DNA of 64,000 nucleotides from Pontibacter sp. SGAir0037 (GCF_005491705.1 NZ_CP028092.1:1984001-2048000), one strand, 5' to 3'; positions 15,559-24,906 are shown, counted from the first letter of the stretch. The notes: generated by a model from the letters alone, not told the origin. Translations and numbers: made by a program.

Positions 15559-18500
15559 GGCCTGGCGCGTGCCAGCTGCGACCTGTAGTGCCTCCACAGG
15601 CAATAATACAGAACCAGTTCCTGCTCCCGGGGCTGGTCCACAAACACCCGGTTCAGGTGCATGTGCACCAGGTCACTGACCAGCTGGGGAACATCTGCCG
15701 ACCGAGTGCGCCTGGCCTTTTCTGCCAGGGCAATAAGGGCTGCGTGAAAGCCCCCCTGCCGCTGCTTCCTGGTACCCTTGCGGCTTTCCGTTGGGCCAGG
15801 GTTGTCTGGCATCAGCCCGGGCACCAGGCTGAGCTCCCGGTACTTCCGGCTCAGCTGCTCCTTCAAGCCCTTGTCCCCCTTGAATTCCTCAAAGAAGCTT
15901 TCAAACAGCTGGGAGAAAAGTGTGGTTTTCTCCTCCAGGCTAAACCCGAAGGCAGCCGCGGTCTCCTCTGCCCCGGCGAAAGCAGTTCTGTAGGGAGCAT
16001 GGTCGGCTTCCGCTGGCGCAGCTTTGCCAATGGCAGCGGCAACCAGGGCACTGCTGGCGCAGAACACCTTTTCCACTGCCTCCATAAGGGCAGGACCATA
16101 GCGCTCCAGTTCCCGCTCATAGGTGGCGACCTGTACATCGGCGACCGTATCATCCTCCACGTAGGGGCTTAACTTCTGGCGAATCGCCTGTAACACCTTT
16201 CCCGTTTCTGTTTCGGGAACGGCCAGCCGGATCCGCAGGTGGTATCCCGGGTCCCGGTAACGCACAAAGAACCACTCCCATACTGCTCCGCTTCGCACCA
16301 GCCGGTTGATGAGCGGCAAGAACGCCCTCGTCAACAGCTCATTGGACCTAACGGGATGGCAGTACACTTTCAGGTACAGCCACTCCTGACCTGGCAGCGT
16401 CTTCCGCTTCACCGCTCTCCCTACCTGTTGGCTCATGTCGGGTAGGGGCAGCGCCTTGTATACCTCCTGCTCCTGGTACAGGCTCGCCACAAACTGGTGT
16501 ATATACGGATTTCCCGTCTCGTCTGTGACCGTTGGGGTTTCCTGCCCCGCGAAAGGATATTCCCGGACCAAGAGGAACTTCTTGTGCCTGATCGCCCGTG
16601 CGAACAGGCCCAGGTCCGCCTCCTGCTCCAGGTCGATGACCAGTTGGTGGTCGTGCTCTGTCAGGGCAATATGCCGGGGCCAGCCCTGCCGCGCGATGGC
16701 CGTACGCAGCCGCTCCGGGTCCTGTACAGCCGCCTGCAGCGCCCCCAGTTCTTCCGTGCCCAAATGCCAGGAGGCCAGCTGCAGGATGGCCGACTTGTAA
16801 ACCACCCGTGGATACTGCCGCATTCCGGGAAAGAACTGCTGCAGGTCCAGAGTGAAGTCCGCCTCGATGCCCTGGTACTGCAGGTCGCACAGAAAACGGT
16901 AAACAGCTAGGTCCTCCCGTGAGAAGTTGTAGGCAGAGCTTAGGCGCGGCACGACCACCTGCTGCAGGTTTTTGGAAAAGAGGACGACCTGGTCCGCCTG
17001 TATACTGACCCACAGGTCCGCCAAGGGCAGCTGCTGTTGCCGGTCGAGCGTGGAATGGACCAGCACCGGAATTTCATACGCACGGAGAGCCTTCCGGTGC
17101 TCGATGTTCGCCACATGGATGTCCCCGAGGTGGGCGATCTCGGCAAAGACCACGCCGGGGTTCGCTGCTTCCTCCTTTTGCACCAGTTCCCGGGCCATGG
17201 CCTCCACCTCCTCGTGAAGCGGGGTAAACCGGCCCAGCAAGGCTGTAGCGCTCACGCCCCCTGCCTGTTCCAGCACGACCTGGTTGTCCAGCACCCGGAA
17301 AAGCACCGAAATGCTGGGCGGCCTGAGGTCTGTCGCCTTCCGCTTCGGTAGCTGCTGCAGTTCCTCCTCGGTCAGCACCAGGGGCGCTGCCGCGTTGCCG
17401 GTAGTCCGCCACTTTTCCATCAGCATGGCATGGGCCGGAGACCAGTCAAAAGGCGTGGCCGCCGCCTCCCCTCCCAGGCACCTCAGGCTGATACCTTCCA
17501 GCAGCTTTGAGACGGCATGGCCATCGGTCAGGTCCTGGTAGCCTATTCCTGCCTCCGGGTCAAGCGCCAGGAGGAGTGGGACGGTCCTGTTTTCGAACTT
17601 TCGCTTGAACGCCAGGCTAAAGTCCTGCAGTCCCTGCGGCCGGCGCGAAGGCAGCAATGCCCATAGGCCTTGCAGGCCGTCGAGGATGTTTTGCTGGTGC
17701 ACGGCATCCACTCCCCCCGTAACCGATCCCAGGTCCAGGTTAACATACAGCCCTGGCTTGCCGGTGTCGGCCCCCACCAGTTTGTCACCAAGCCGGAGCA
17801 GGGACACGCTCCCTTCGCAGATCCCTTCCCGGGACAAGGCCTCCAGCTCTGCCAGCAGAGACGCTAGGCGCTCTGTTCCGGCACTGTCCCGGCCTTCCAG
17901 GTGGCACACGTCCAGCAAGCGGGGCAGGTACTCCGGCCCGGTGCTATTTGGTGCGAGCGTGGACAGGAGCAGCTGCTGCGCCACCAACTGGTCGAAAAAC
18001 TCCTCGCACACCGCGGTCGGAGCCTGAGCCTGCGTCCTTTCCCGGATCAGGCCCACTACCTCCTCCCTGAGCCTGTCCTCTTTACAGAAATGCAGGATGT
18101 CGCGCAGGAAAGCCTGGTAGGGCACCGTATCGATTGAAAAACGGAGGGCCACCTCCCCCACACCCGGTTGCTGGCACGTAAGGAACCGATATGTGCTTCC
18201 AGCCTTGTACAACGACCCGTTTGTCCGGTACGTGTGGCAGTCAGCCAGTTCAGCGTCCAGAATCTTTGCAGCATTCTTTAAGGTCTCGCTGAAGCTCAGG
18301 CTGGCTTTTATCTTGTACTTGTCCTTGTGCATGATAAGCGGCCGACCGGGGGATGCAGCCCAGTGTGCAAGAGCAAAACCGGAGAACAGCCCGAAAGGCG
18401 TAGGCCGGAAACACATCCTGTTGCGGTACTTGGATAGCGCATGCAGGGCGCCCGGGGATAGCAAGGGCACCTGAAAGCTTCTTTTTTTCAGCTCCTGGTA

Positions 18501-18635
18501 AAGGAAAGGACTGGCCAGGAAAATGGCCGCCCTGAAATGCGGTTCCGTCAGCAGCTCCTGGAGTTCAGTTTCAAGGTAGGTGGAGACGGGGTAAGCGGGT
18601 GTGCGCAATAGTAACTGCGAGTAGAATCGATACAT
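15555..18635 (-). CDS. LanB-type lantibiotic dehydratase, full length with fused SpaB_C elimination domain
   Basis: This 1026-aa protein matches class I lanthipeptide dehydratases in length and order. The N-terminal glutamylation domain opens with YPVSTYLETELQELLTEP, LSKYRNRMCFRPTPFGLFSG and later FENRTVPLLLALDPEAGIGY. The C-terminal 'thiopeptide-type' (SpaB_C) elimination domain follows (WLYLKVYCHPVRSNELL, FVRYRDPGYHLRIRL, and ATYERELERYGP). It uses Glu-tRNA to dehydrate Ser/Thr in a leader-bound precursor. It is transcribed toward the rest of the leftward cluster but separated from it by the oppositely oriented kinase/LytTR pair. No LanC cyclase gene is visible in the window. Confidence 0.92.
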   Translation of the reverse strand: MYRFYSQLLLRTPAYPVSTYLETELQELLTEPHFRAAIFLASPFLYQELKKRSFQVPLLSPGALHALSKYRNRMCFRPTPFGLFSGFALAHWAASPGRPLIMHKDKYKIKASLSFSETLKNAAKILDAELADCHTYRTNGSLYKAGSTYRFLTCQQPGVGEVALRFSIDTVPYQAFLRDILHFCKEDRLREEVVGLIRERTQAQAPTAVCEEFFDQLVAQQLLLSTLAPNSTGPEYLPRLLDVCHLEGRDSAGTERLASLLAELEALSREGICEGSVSLLRLGDKLVGADTGKPGLYVNLDLGSVTGGVDAVHQQNILDGLQGLWALLPSRRPQGLQDFSLAFKRKFENRTVPLLLALDPEAGIGYQDLTDGHAVSKLLEGISLRCLGGEAAATPFDWSPAHAMLMEKWRTTGNAAAPLVLTEEELQQLPKRKATDLRPPSISVLFRVLDNQVVLEQAGGVSATALLGRFTPLHEEVEAMARELVQKEEAANPGVVFAEIAHLGDIHVANIEHRKALRAYEIPVLVHSTLDRQQQLPLADLWVSIQADQVVLFSKNLQQVVVPRLSSAYNFSREDLAVYRFLCDLQYQGIEADFTLDLQQFFPGMRQYPRVVYKSAILQLASWHLGTEELGALQAAVQDPERLRTAIARQGWPRHIALTEHDHQLVIDLEQEADLGLFARAIRHKKFLLVREYPFAGQETPTVTDETGNPYIHQFVASLYQEQEVYKALPLPDMSQQVGRAVKRKTLPGQEWLYLKVYCHPVRSNELLTRAFLPLINRLVRSGAVWEWFFVRYRDPGYHLRIRLAVPETETGKVLQAIRQKLSPYVEDDTVADVQVATYERELERYGPALMEAVEKVFCASSALVAAAIGKAAPAEADHAPYRTAFAGAEETAAAFGFSLEEKTTLFSQLFESFFEEFKGDKGLKEQLSRKYRELSLVPGLMPDNPGPTESRKGTRKQRQGGFHAALIALAEKARRTRSADVPQLVSDLVHMHLNRVFVDQPREQELVLYYCLWRHYRSQLARARP

Positions 18636-18731
18636 GGTGACGGATGCTTAGTTGTTTCATAGGGCCTGTGGACTGAGTATAAAGAAATTTACCGTAACGT
18701 GGTTTTTAATTGCTGCACTCCGTGTACAGGT

Positions 18732-19054
18732 TCAGCAGCACTTGTCACCTGCCTCCTGCCATAAACTCACCAGGTTGAACATCTCCCGCATCCGGGAGCG
18801 GACCCGCCTGCCATACATTTTTTCCAGTTCACTGCTGCCCAGGTTGGTGGTGGCGTGCCTGAGGAGCTTTTCCTGCACAAATTAATTTTAGCGGCTGAGA
18901 AAGATATCTCCCATGACATTGCAGGTGTTGCCATAGTACTGCAGGCTGCGCTCCGTACTAGGTTGTGGTAAGTACCGCCTTTTGCAATTATAAGGTTGCC
19001 ATAGTACTGCAGGCTGCGCTCCGTACCCAGATCATCAAATAAAAGAGCCGACAC
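18732..19054 (-). pseudogene. Decayed DnaC/IstB-like ATPase C-terminus
   Basis: Shifted leftward frames carry ALLFDDLGTERSLQYYGN, NTCNVMGDIFLSR, then in another frame RHATTNLGSSELEKMYGRR and VRSRMREMFNLVSLW before a TGA at 18732. These are the Walker B, sensor I and arginine-finger regions of a DnaC-like helicase-loader ATPase. An internal 32-bp duplication, a stop after FLSR and a frameshift show it is dead. It is probably phage- or element-derived debris at the right edge of the RiPP island. Confidence 0.6.
18927..19026. repeat. Two identical 32-bp direct repeats inside the ATPase remnant
   Basis: The 32-bp block at 18927-18958 (starts GTTGCCATAGTACTGC) recurs exactly at 18995-19026, a period of 68 bp. 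It encodes the ERSLQYYGN region of the ATPase remnant. A small tandem duplication within decaying sequence is the simplest explanation. Confidence 0.85.
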
Positions 19055-19121
19055 TGCTCCGGCACCTCTTTGGTGCGGGGCTGGCTGTAGCGCCGGATCA
19101 CTTAGTAGCCCTCCCGCCCGA

Positions 19122-19389
19122 GAGCACCCGCTCCGTGAAATTACGATGCTTTACTGGAGACTTTATTCAGGCAGCGCAGCGACAGCTTGGACGTATAAGA
19201 GGTTTTCATATCAGCAAGGAGTTAGGTAGCCAAGCGCTTAACGCCTCCTTTTCCGGTTATAGAAACCCTCAATGTACTCAAACACGGCCTGCCGAGCCTC
19301 CTGCCTGGTGGCAAATTGGTGGTGGTAAGGCTATCTCTGTCTTCATCGTCTTCTTAAATCTGCCTAACAAAGGTCTCCAATCAAAGGTA
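19122..19389. repeat. 268-bp direct repeat, copy B: IS3-family orfB remnant at right edge of RiPP island
   Basis: This is a near-identical, same-orientation copy of 6272-6539 and shares its decay features. The TAA replaces the same codon after NRKR, and FKKTMKTEM is in the same other frame. Copy B has one additional stop after LTPC. It also carries the same ~18 bp of DUF1016 coding sequence at its left end, although no DUF1016 gene follows here. The two copies therefore come from one already decayed ancestor. Confidence 0.85.
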
Positions 19390-19497
19390 GCAATTCCACT
19401 ACGGATCTGCTCCAGTGCTTATGAAAGAAAGCCAAGTCACTGGTCAATAACCTGTAACCAAGCTTTCAATAGAGTGGACTAAAATAATCCTGTAGTG

Positions 19498-21138
19498 CTA
19501 TACCCTGTCCTCTGGATAAGCATAGGCAAGGTTGTAAAGTTTAACATTGGGAATGTAGCTCCTCGTGATAGTGACTGGTTCTTGGTTATACCCTGCCTTG
19601 GGATACAATGTCACAGTCACTTTTACGACATATTTATTATTCACGTAGGGGTAACGGATGTAGGGTACACCTAAAATCTGTCCGCTTGGCATGCTTGGCC
19701 AAGTGGATGGGTAATCTGGCTCGCCACCATAAATCTCCTCCCCAAATATTTTCCAAAACTCGTTTGCATCATCCTTGTAAATCAAGTTACCACTTGGTGG
19801 AGGTGTACCATAGCCCTGCTCAGGGCCGTTCCAGTTTAATTCACCTTGAAATTTGGCATAGTAAACCAAGTCCACCTTAGTCTCATAGCGGTCTATTTCT
19901 GAAAGAATGTCCGGATTAATAACAATATTAATGGAAGACTGATCAACATATACATCCCTATTGTAAACATACTGGTAACTATTTTGCCCCACCAAAACAG
20001 CCTGAGCTGCCTCTTTTACAACTGGTGTGGTAGCAAGATTCCAAACCCCCAATCTTTTATTGTAATGTGGCAAGTTGTAGGTACTCGACATCTGCGTCAT
20101 GGGAACATACAAATTTGCGATTGGCACCACATTAGATCCGCCCGTTCCCGTTATCTGGCCTGACAGGGATATTGTGCCATTCGTTTTAAACTCTAGGCTC
20201 TGCTTCGTATTAGTTGTGTTGCTTTGCTTTCCTATAAAAGAACCAAACACCAGGTTTATCCCTTCTTTCACTAGCGTGGATACACCTCCTGAAGCAATAT
20301 CAGGCAAAACGCTTGCCGCCAGTTTAATAATCTTGCTGGCATTGTCTTTTGTACCAACATTTTCTTTTATCCACGAGCCGGCTGACTTTCCTGCTGCTTT
20401 GGCAGCATTATTAGTGAAATTTTGTGCCTGATTTGTGGTGTTGGTAGTTATGATAGCCCCCTCAGAGTTTGAGTTAAACCCGCCACTGACGGTAAAGTCA
20501 GAAATATTCTTGTTATAAGTTGCCACACCCATTCTAATACTCTTGTTCAGGTTGCTGTCGTAAGTAATCTCCGTATCAAAAGCGTTCCATCCAAAGGCAA
20601 AAGCTTTGGTTAAAGGTTCCATAGAAATATTGGTAGAGATTGCTATAGGGTTGTTAACTAAATAGTCCATCGGTTTAGCAAAGTACCCTACGTTATTTAG
20701 CAGCGCATGGGTGCCTGGCATGTTAAGAGCCCACATGCCATCATTGGAGTTACCGGAAGGGTTATGGCTAACATAGTAGTAGCTTCTAACCACCCCCGTA
20801 AACTTATTGTAAAAAATCAGGTAGTTCTTACCAGGGTCGCCATCCTCCGAACAGAAGTTATACATCAATTCCCAGCCGTCGGCCTTTGTATACTCTTGCA
20901 AGATGAAATCAGGCAATTGAGTGGGGGCACCGCTGTACCAGGGCAAAGTGTACAGGGTTCCGTCGTCTCCGAATCTAAGTTGGGGAGCATTCTCCCAGTC
21001 AAAGTAAATCGATTCTTTCTTAGTCAACTCATGTTTTAATAAATCAACACCTTGCTCAGTGGGTATCATCTCTTCCTGCTCACAGGAAAACATTAAGAAC
21101 ATGAGCAAAGCCACTCCATATTTTCTCTTTGTCATCAT
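19498..21138 (-). CDS. Large lipoprotein of unknown function
   Basis: The 546-aa protein starts at MMTKRKYGVALLMFLMFSC; the Cys at the end of this segment is a lipobox, so it should be anchored in the outer or inner membrane. The mature part begins EQEEMIPTEQG and is Asn-, Tyr- and Gly-rich, with no domain I recognise. A Gly/Ser/Asn/Thr-rich central segment (VSGGFNSNSEGAIITTNTT) and an amphipathic region (AAKAAGKSAGSWIKENVG) stand out. The latter resembles a glycine-zipper-like helix of proteins that insert in membranes, which is only suggestive. It is a single gene between the RiPP island and IS982 debris, with an AT-rich upstream region. Confidence 0.75.
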   Translation of the reverse strand: MMTKRKYGVALLMFLMFSCEQEEMIPTEQGVDLLKHELTKKESIYFDWENAPQLRFGDDGTLYTLPWYSGAPTQLPDFILQEYTKADGWELMYNFCSEDGDPGKNYLIFYNKFTGVVRSYYYVSHNPSGNSNDGMWALNMPGTHALLNNVGYFAKPMDYLVNNPIAISTNISMEPLTKAFAFGWNAFDTEITYDSNLNKSIRMGVATYNKNISDFTVSGGFNSNSEGAIITTNTTNQAQNFTNNAAKAAGKSAGSWIKENVGTKDNASKIIKLAASVLPDIASGGVSTLVKEGINLVFGSFIGKQSNTTNTKQSLEFKTNGTISLSGQITGTGGSNVVPIANLYVPMTQMSSTYNLPHYNKRLGVWNLATTPVVKEAAQAVLVGQNSYQYVYNRDVYVDQSSINIVINPDILSEIDRYETKVDLVYYAKFQGELNWNGPEQGYGTPPPSGNLIYKDDANEFWKIFGEEIYGGEPDYPSTWPSMPSGQILGVPYIRYPYVNNKYVVKVTVTLYPKAGYNQEPVTITRSYIPNVKLYNLAYAYPEDRV

Positions 21139-21657
21139 AGGTATAATAAATAAAGTTTGTGAATCATAAGAATTTATCTTAAAAGCATTCATGACTTTTC
21201 TTCCCCCTCAACTGATTTTTTTTATTTCTATTGATAGCGTCACATTACAAGCAACTGCACAACAATCCAGGGCCAGTGTTCCTGAAATGTTTTACCTTAA
21301 GAAGCTCAGTCTATTTCAATCAATAATCCTCTTCACGCTGTTGTTTGATTAGTATTAGCCGAATAATATAATTGTGTAAACCAGAAAACTCTAACAGCCG
21401 CTGCTTTTAAAATTTGTTAGAACAATATTGAAAATAAGCAGATAAATTAACAGGAAGGTTTATATACCAAAGTAACATAGGAAATCCCCTTGTTTTTCAG
21501 CAACACTCTACTTATTAAATTGAAACTTAATATTTTAAACAAAATATATAGTTATTTAAAGTAACATTGTATTAGTAAAAATCTTTACCACCATAAAAAT
21601 TTGATTAAGCCATGCAATAACTACAATTGCAAAAAACAGAAACAGCCAATCTGTTGG

Positions 21658-21867
21658 TAAGTCCGGCTTCAACCGTCGTCTACAAGCACTCAAAGAACAG
21701 CTGCCGGCCCTGTTTGCTGCGCTGGGACAAAGTTTGAAGAAGCCCATCAGGACGACTCCTTCCCCGTGGCCGTGTACGACAACATCGGCATCCAGCGTGC
21801 TCACCTTCTTGATGGGGAGGACTACCAGAGTAAATGCGTCAACAAGGAGCACTACTTCAAGATCATG
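21658..21867 (+). pseudogene. IS982-family transposase fragment
   Basis: Two shifted rightward frames give KSGFNRRLQALKEQLPALFA and then QDDSFPVAVYDNIGIQRAHL, DGEDYQSKCVNKEHYF. These correspond to the DDE region of IS982 transposases (DSFPVxVCDNIRI ... KRRYFxGxK). Only about 70 codons remain, with a frameshift and no ends. In the rest of the 21139-22077 gap I see only AT-rich sequence and no supported gene. Confidence 0.65.
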
Positions 21868-22077
21868 CTCCTGCCTTACGACCTGTATAAGACAATAAGC
21901 AACAGGCGAAGCGCTATTCCGGTAACTCAAAGCCACATTTTAGTATGGAAGGAGCCCAATGATGTTGTTCAGGGAAACACTCTGAACCTACTCCGGCCAC
22001 CACTACAGCCATACCTGTAACGCTGCTACACATAATCAAAAAATTGCGTAGCTTTAGCCCAAAACCCCGACCAACCC

Positions 22078-23142
22078 ATGACGGCTCCTGCTGCTGCCCT
22101 GCCTACGTACCTGAAGAAACTGACACACCTGCGCCAGGGCGTCACCAAATACGGGAAAGCACCGCACAAGCCTATCCTGCTGCTCACTTTTATAGAGCTC
22201 TTCGAGAAAGGGGAAATCACAGCTAACAAAGTATATATTTCACCGGAACTGGTAGCGCTGTTTAAAGAGATCTTTGCCCTACTGGTGAAAACGGCCCATA
22301 AGGCAGACTTCTTCTTCCCCTTCTATCACTTATCCGGCGAAGGATTCTGGACCATCAGAACCCGGCTGGGTGTACCGCTGCAGGTTTATATCGGCAACTT
22401 TAACAAGCTTCATGAAGCGGTGGACTACGGATGCTTTTCCGAGGAGCTGTATGCTTTGCTTCACCGCAAAGAACACCGGGACGTGCTGAAAACAGCACTT
22501 CTGGACAGGTATTTTCCCGATACAAAAAACAGTTATCTTGCCATCAAGCAAGGCAGCTACATCCAAAACCTGCAGCGCTACCTGCTCAACGAAAGCACGG
22601 CCAGCTATGCGCTGCCGGAAAGCGCAGCAAACGAGGAAGAGCTGTTTATCCGGGGTGGCCTGTTCAAAAAGCTGGTACCACAGGTATACAACCATACCTG
22701 CTGCATGTCGGGCATGCGCCTGGTTTCCAGTCACGGCTACTCCATGATCGACGCCTGCCATATCGTGCCCTTCAGCCTGAGCAAAGACGACAAGGTTAAT
22801 AACGGGCTGGCCCTCTGCCCCAACCTGCACCGGGCCTTCGACCGGGGACTTGTTTCCGTGAGTGAAAAGCTGCGCATACTCGTTTCGGATGCCATTGCCG
22901 AAGACCTGACCAATGCTTACGCCCTGCTGCATCTCAGAGGCAAAACGCTCACGCTGCCATTCGGGGAGAAGCATTTCCCGAGCGCTGCGAACTTGGCTTG
23001 GCATAGGGAACAGGTGTTTAAGGGTATCGGCCCTATGAACTACATATTTGCTTTGTTTTTGAAGTTCTGCGGGAAGAGGTCTTTGATGTTTTTGTGGTTG
23101 ATGGACATGATGTTTTGCAGGGTGTGTTTTAGCCACTGGTAG
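22078..23142 (+). CDS. HNH restriction endonuclease, 3' end replaced by IS66 sequence
   Basis: The N-terminal domain (YLKKLTHLRQGVTKYGKAPH followed by KPILLLTFIELFEKGEI) is the start typical of a family of predicted HNH restriction endonucleases. The C-terminal HNH domain has CCMSGM, the core IDACHIVPFSLSKDD, NNGLALCPNLHRAFDRG. IS66 has inserted after base 23023, within codon 316. Without it, the codon would be GGG followed by TAA at 25264-25266, so the native protein ends ...QVFKG. The present frame instead reads about 38 codons into the IS, adding a hydrophobic tail. The HNH core is intact, so the enzyme may still work. No methylase partner is adjacent. Confidence 0.82.
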   Translation: MTAPAAALPTYLKKLTHLRQGVTKYGKAPHKPILLLTFIELFEKGEITANKVYISPELVALFKEIFALLVKTAHKADFFFPFYHLSGEGFWTIRTRLGVPLQVYIGNFNKLHEAVDYGCFSEELYALLHRKEHRDVLKTALLDRYFPDTKNSYLAIKQGSYIQNLQRYLLNESTASYALPESAANEEELFIRGGLFKKLVPQVYNHTCCMSGMRLVSSHGYSMIDACHIVPFSLSKDDKVNNGLALCPNLHRAFDRGLVSVSEKLRILVSDAIAEDLTNAYALLHLRGKTLTLPFGEKHFPSAANLAWHREQVFKGIGPMNYIFALFLKFCGKRSLMFLWLMDMMFCRVCFSHW

Positions 23143-24515
23143 GGGTTTACCTCATGCTTTTTGCAGATGGCCAGGAAGGAGTAGATCATACCGGCCCGCT
23201 TTGCAGCATCATGTGAGCCGGCGAACAGGTAGTTCTTGCGTCCCAGGGCCAGCGGCCGGATGGCGTTCTCCACCCCGTTGTTGTCGATGTGCAGGCTGCC
23301 GTCGTAGAGGTAGGCCGAGAGGGCGTCCCAGCGGGCGTAGGCGTAGGCCATGGCTTTGCCGATCTGGCTCTTGGGCAGCGTGCTCTTGATCTCCTCGAAG
23401 ATCCATTTGCCCAGCTCGTTGAGCACCGGCAGCGACTCAGAGAGCCGTAGTTCTTTAATGGCTGCTGCCTCCAGCCCCTCTTCTTTTGCCTTCCTTTCCA
23501 CTGCATACAAGAGCTGGATGAGGGTGAGCGCTTTGCCAGCCCTTGCCTTGTCATTTTCCAGGGCCCGCTCGAACTCTCTTCGGGCATGGGCCCAGCAGGC
23601 CAGGTGGGTGACCTCCTTTTTCCTGCCGTACTTTTCGTACACTGCGTAGCCGTCGGTCTGCAGGTAGCCCCGGAAACCATCAAGCATAAGCTTTACCCCC
23701 ACCGCAGCGCGCGTGGGTTGGTAGTCGAAGAGCACCGTCCTGTCCAGGGGGGCATGGTAGACCCAGTACCAGCCGGTATGGGCGGCACCTTTCTTATCCG
23801 AGTCCAGCACTTTGATCGGCGACTCATCCACCTGCAGGTAGCCTTTTGCCTTGGTGTCGAATACCAGCTGCTCGTAGAGCGGCTCGAGCTTCAAGAGCGC
23901 CTCCTTGGTCCAACCCTCAATGGTGGAGGAGGCTATCTGGATGCCCTCCCGGGCGAAGCGCTGCTTCTGGCGGTAGAGCGGCAGGTGGTCCATGTACTTA
24001 TCCACCAGGATGGAGGCCAGCAGTCCGGCCCCGGCGATGCCTTTGTCGATCACCCGTTCCGGCAGCTGGCCGATCACCACGCTTTCTTTGTCTTTGGCGG
24101 CATACTTATAGCGGATGTAGCGGCGGATGAAGAAGCGGGCCGGCTCGCACTCGAGCTCCTCGGTGACTTCCTGGCCGATGCACACCATCTGGGAGAGGTC
24201 TCCTTCCGGGTGTATCTCTACTTCCTCCACGGGCAGGTGCTCAGGGAGCTTGGCGCGACCGTGGTGGCGGGGGCGACGGCGCACGTAGTCGATCTTCTGC
24301 TTTACCTCCTGGTGCTGCTCTTCTACCTCTTTGGCCGCAGCTTCAAAGGGAAGCTGGAACTGGGAGGCGTCGCCCTCGAAGCGCTCGCGCCTCTGGCCGA
24401 ACTGCATGCGGCGGTACATGGCCACCTGGGCCTCCAGGTAGGCGATCTTCTCGTCACGGCTGGAAATAAGCTCCAGCAGCTCCTGTTTGGAGAGGTTTTC
24501 CAGTACCGTTTGCAT
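23040..24515 (-). CDS. tnpC: IS66 transposase TnpC
   Basis: The 491-aa DDE transposase has the family N-terminal leucine-zipper-like helix (LISSRDEKIAYLEAQVAMYR) and a Zn-finger-like/DUF region (HPEGDLSQMVCIGQEV). The catalytic core has the first Asp in YLQVDESPIKVLD, a second in YLQTDGYAVYEKYG and the Glu in HIDNNGVENAIRPLALGRKN. The C-terminus lies 16 bp inside the left end of the element. Length is usual for the family and no stop or frameshift interrupts it. Confidence 0.93.
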   Translation of the reverse strand: MQTVLENLSKQELLELISSRDEKIAYLEAQVAMYRRMQFGQRRERFEGDASQFQLPFEAAAKEVEEQHQEVKQKIDYVRRRPRHHGRAKLPEHLPVEEVEIHPEGDLSQMVCIGQEVTEELECEPARFFIRRYIRYKYAAKDKESVVIGQLPERVIDKGIAGAGLLASILVDKYMDHLPLYRQKQRFAREGIQIASSTIEGWTKEALLKLEPLYEQLVFDTKAKGYLQVDESPIKVLDSDKKGAAHTGWYWVYHAPLDRTVLFDYQPTRAAVGVKLMLDGFRGYLQTDGYAVYEKYGRKKEVTHLACWAHARREFERALENDKARAGKALTLIQLLYAVERKAKEEGLEAAAIKELRLSESLPVLNELGKWIFEEIKSTLPKSQIGKAMAYAYARWDALSAYLYDGSLHIDNNGVENAIRPLALGRKNYLFAGSHDAAKRAGMIYSFLAICKKHEVNPYQWLKHTLQNIMSINHKNIKDLFPQNFKNKANM

Positions 24516-24561
24516 GCTCTAAAAATAAGCAAAAACAGCCATGGCACCAAGGATAATGCGT

Positions 24562-24906
24562 CTATGGTGGCAAAGAAAATCTTCTCCTGCGGTTGCTCTT
24601 CACCACTTCGATTCCTTCCACCATCAGCACCAGTTCGCTCCAGCTCATGGCGCTGCCCCCTGTCGCTTTGGGCAGCGGAAAGGTGCCCTGCTCGAGCCTT
24701 TTGTAGTAGAGCACAAAGCCCCCGTGTTCCCAGTGGAGCAGCTTGAGATGGGTACGTTTGCGGTTGAGAAACACGAACACTTCACCGCTTGTGGGACTGC
24801 GGCCCAGTTCCGATCCTACCAGACCGCACAAGCCGTCGAAGGATTTGCGCATGTCGCAGTGGCCTCGGTAGAGCAGGTAGCGGAGGGAGGAGGTGAGGCT
24901 GAGCAT
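24562..24906 (-). CDS. tnpB: IS66 accessory protein TnpB
   Basis: The 114-aa protein shows the IS66 Orf2 signature: LYRGHCDMRKSFDGLCGLV, then GEVFVFLNRKRTHLKLLHWE and GFVLYYKRLEQGTFPLP. This accessory protein is required for transposition in IS66 elements where it has been tested; its biochemical role is not settled. It starts immediately after the tnpA stop (24907) and lies 46 bp before tnpC. Confidence 0.92.
   Translation of the reverse strand: MLSLTSSLRYLLYRGHCDMRKSFDGLCGLVGSELGRSPTSGEVFVFLNRKRTHLKLLHWEHGGFVLYYKRLEQGTFPLPKATGGSAMSWSELVLMVEGIEVVKSNRRRRFSLPP

Noticed and set aside
16348-17013. 221-aa leftward frame rich in Gly and Pro
   Set aside because: Out-of-frame shadow inside the LanB gene.
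6272-19389. Composite transposon with two functional IS3 copies
   Set aside because: Both copies are short, frameshifted and lack ends, so they cannot supply transposase; recombination between repeats is the better explanation.
23586-24746. 386-aa rightward open frame
   Set aside because: It is the reverse-strand shadow of IS66 tnpC and tnpB; composition is Val/Gly/Leu-rich with no motif.
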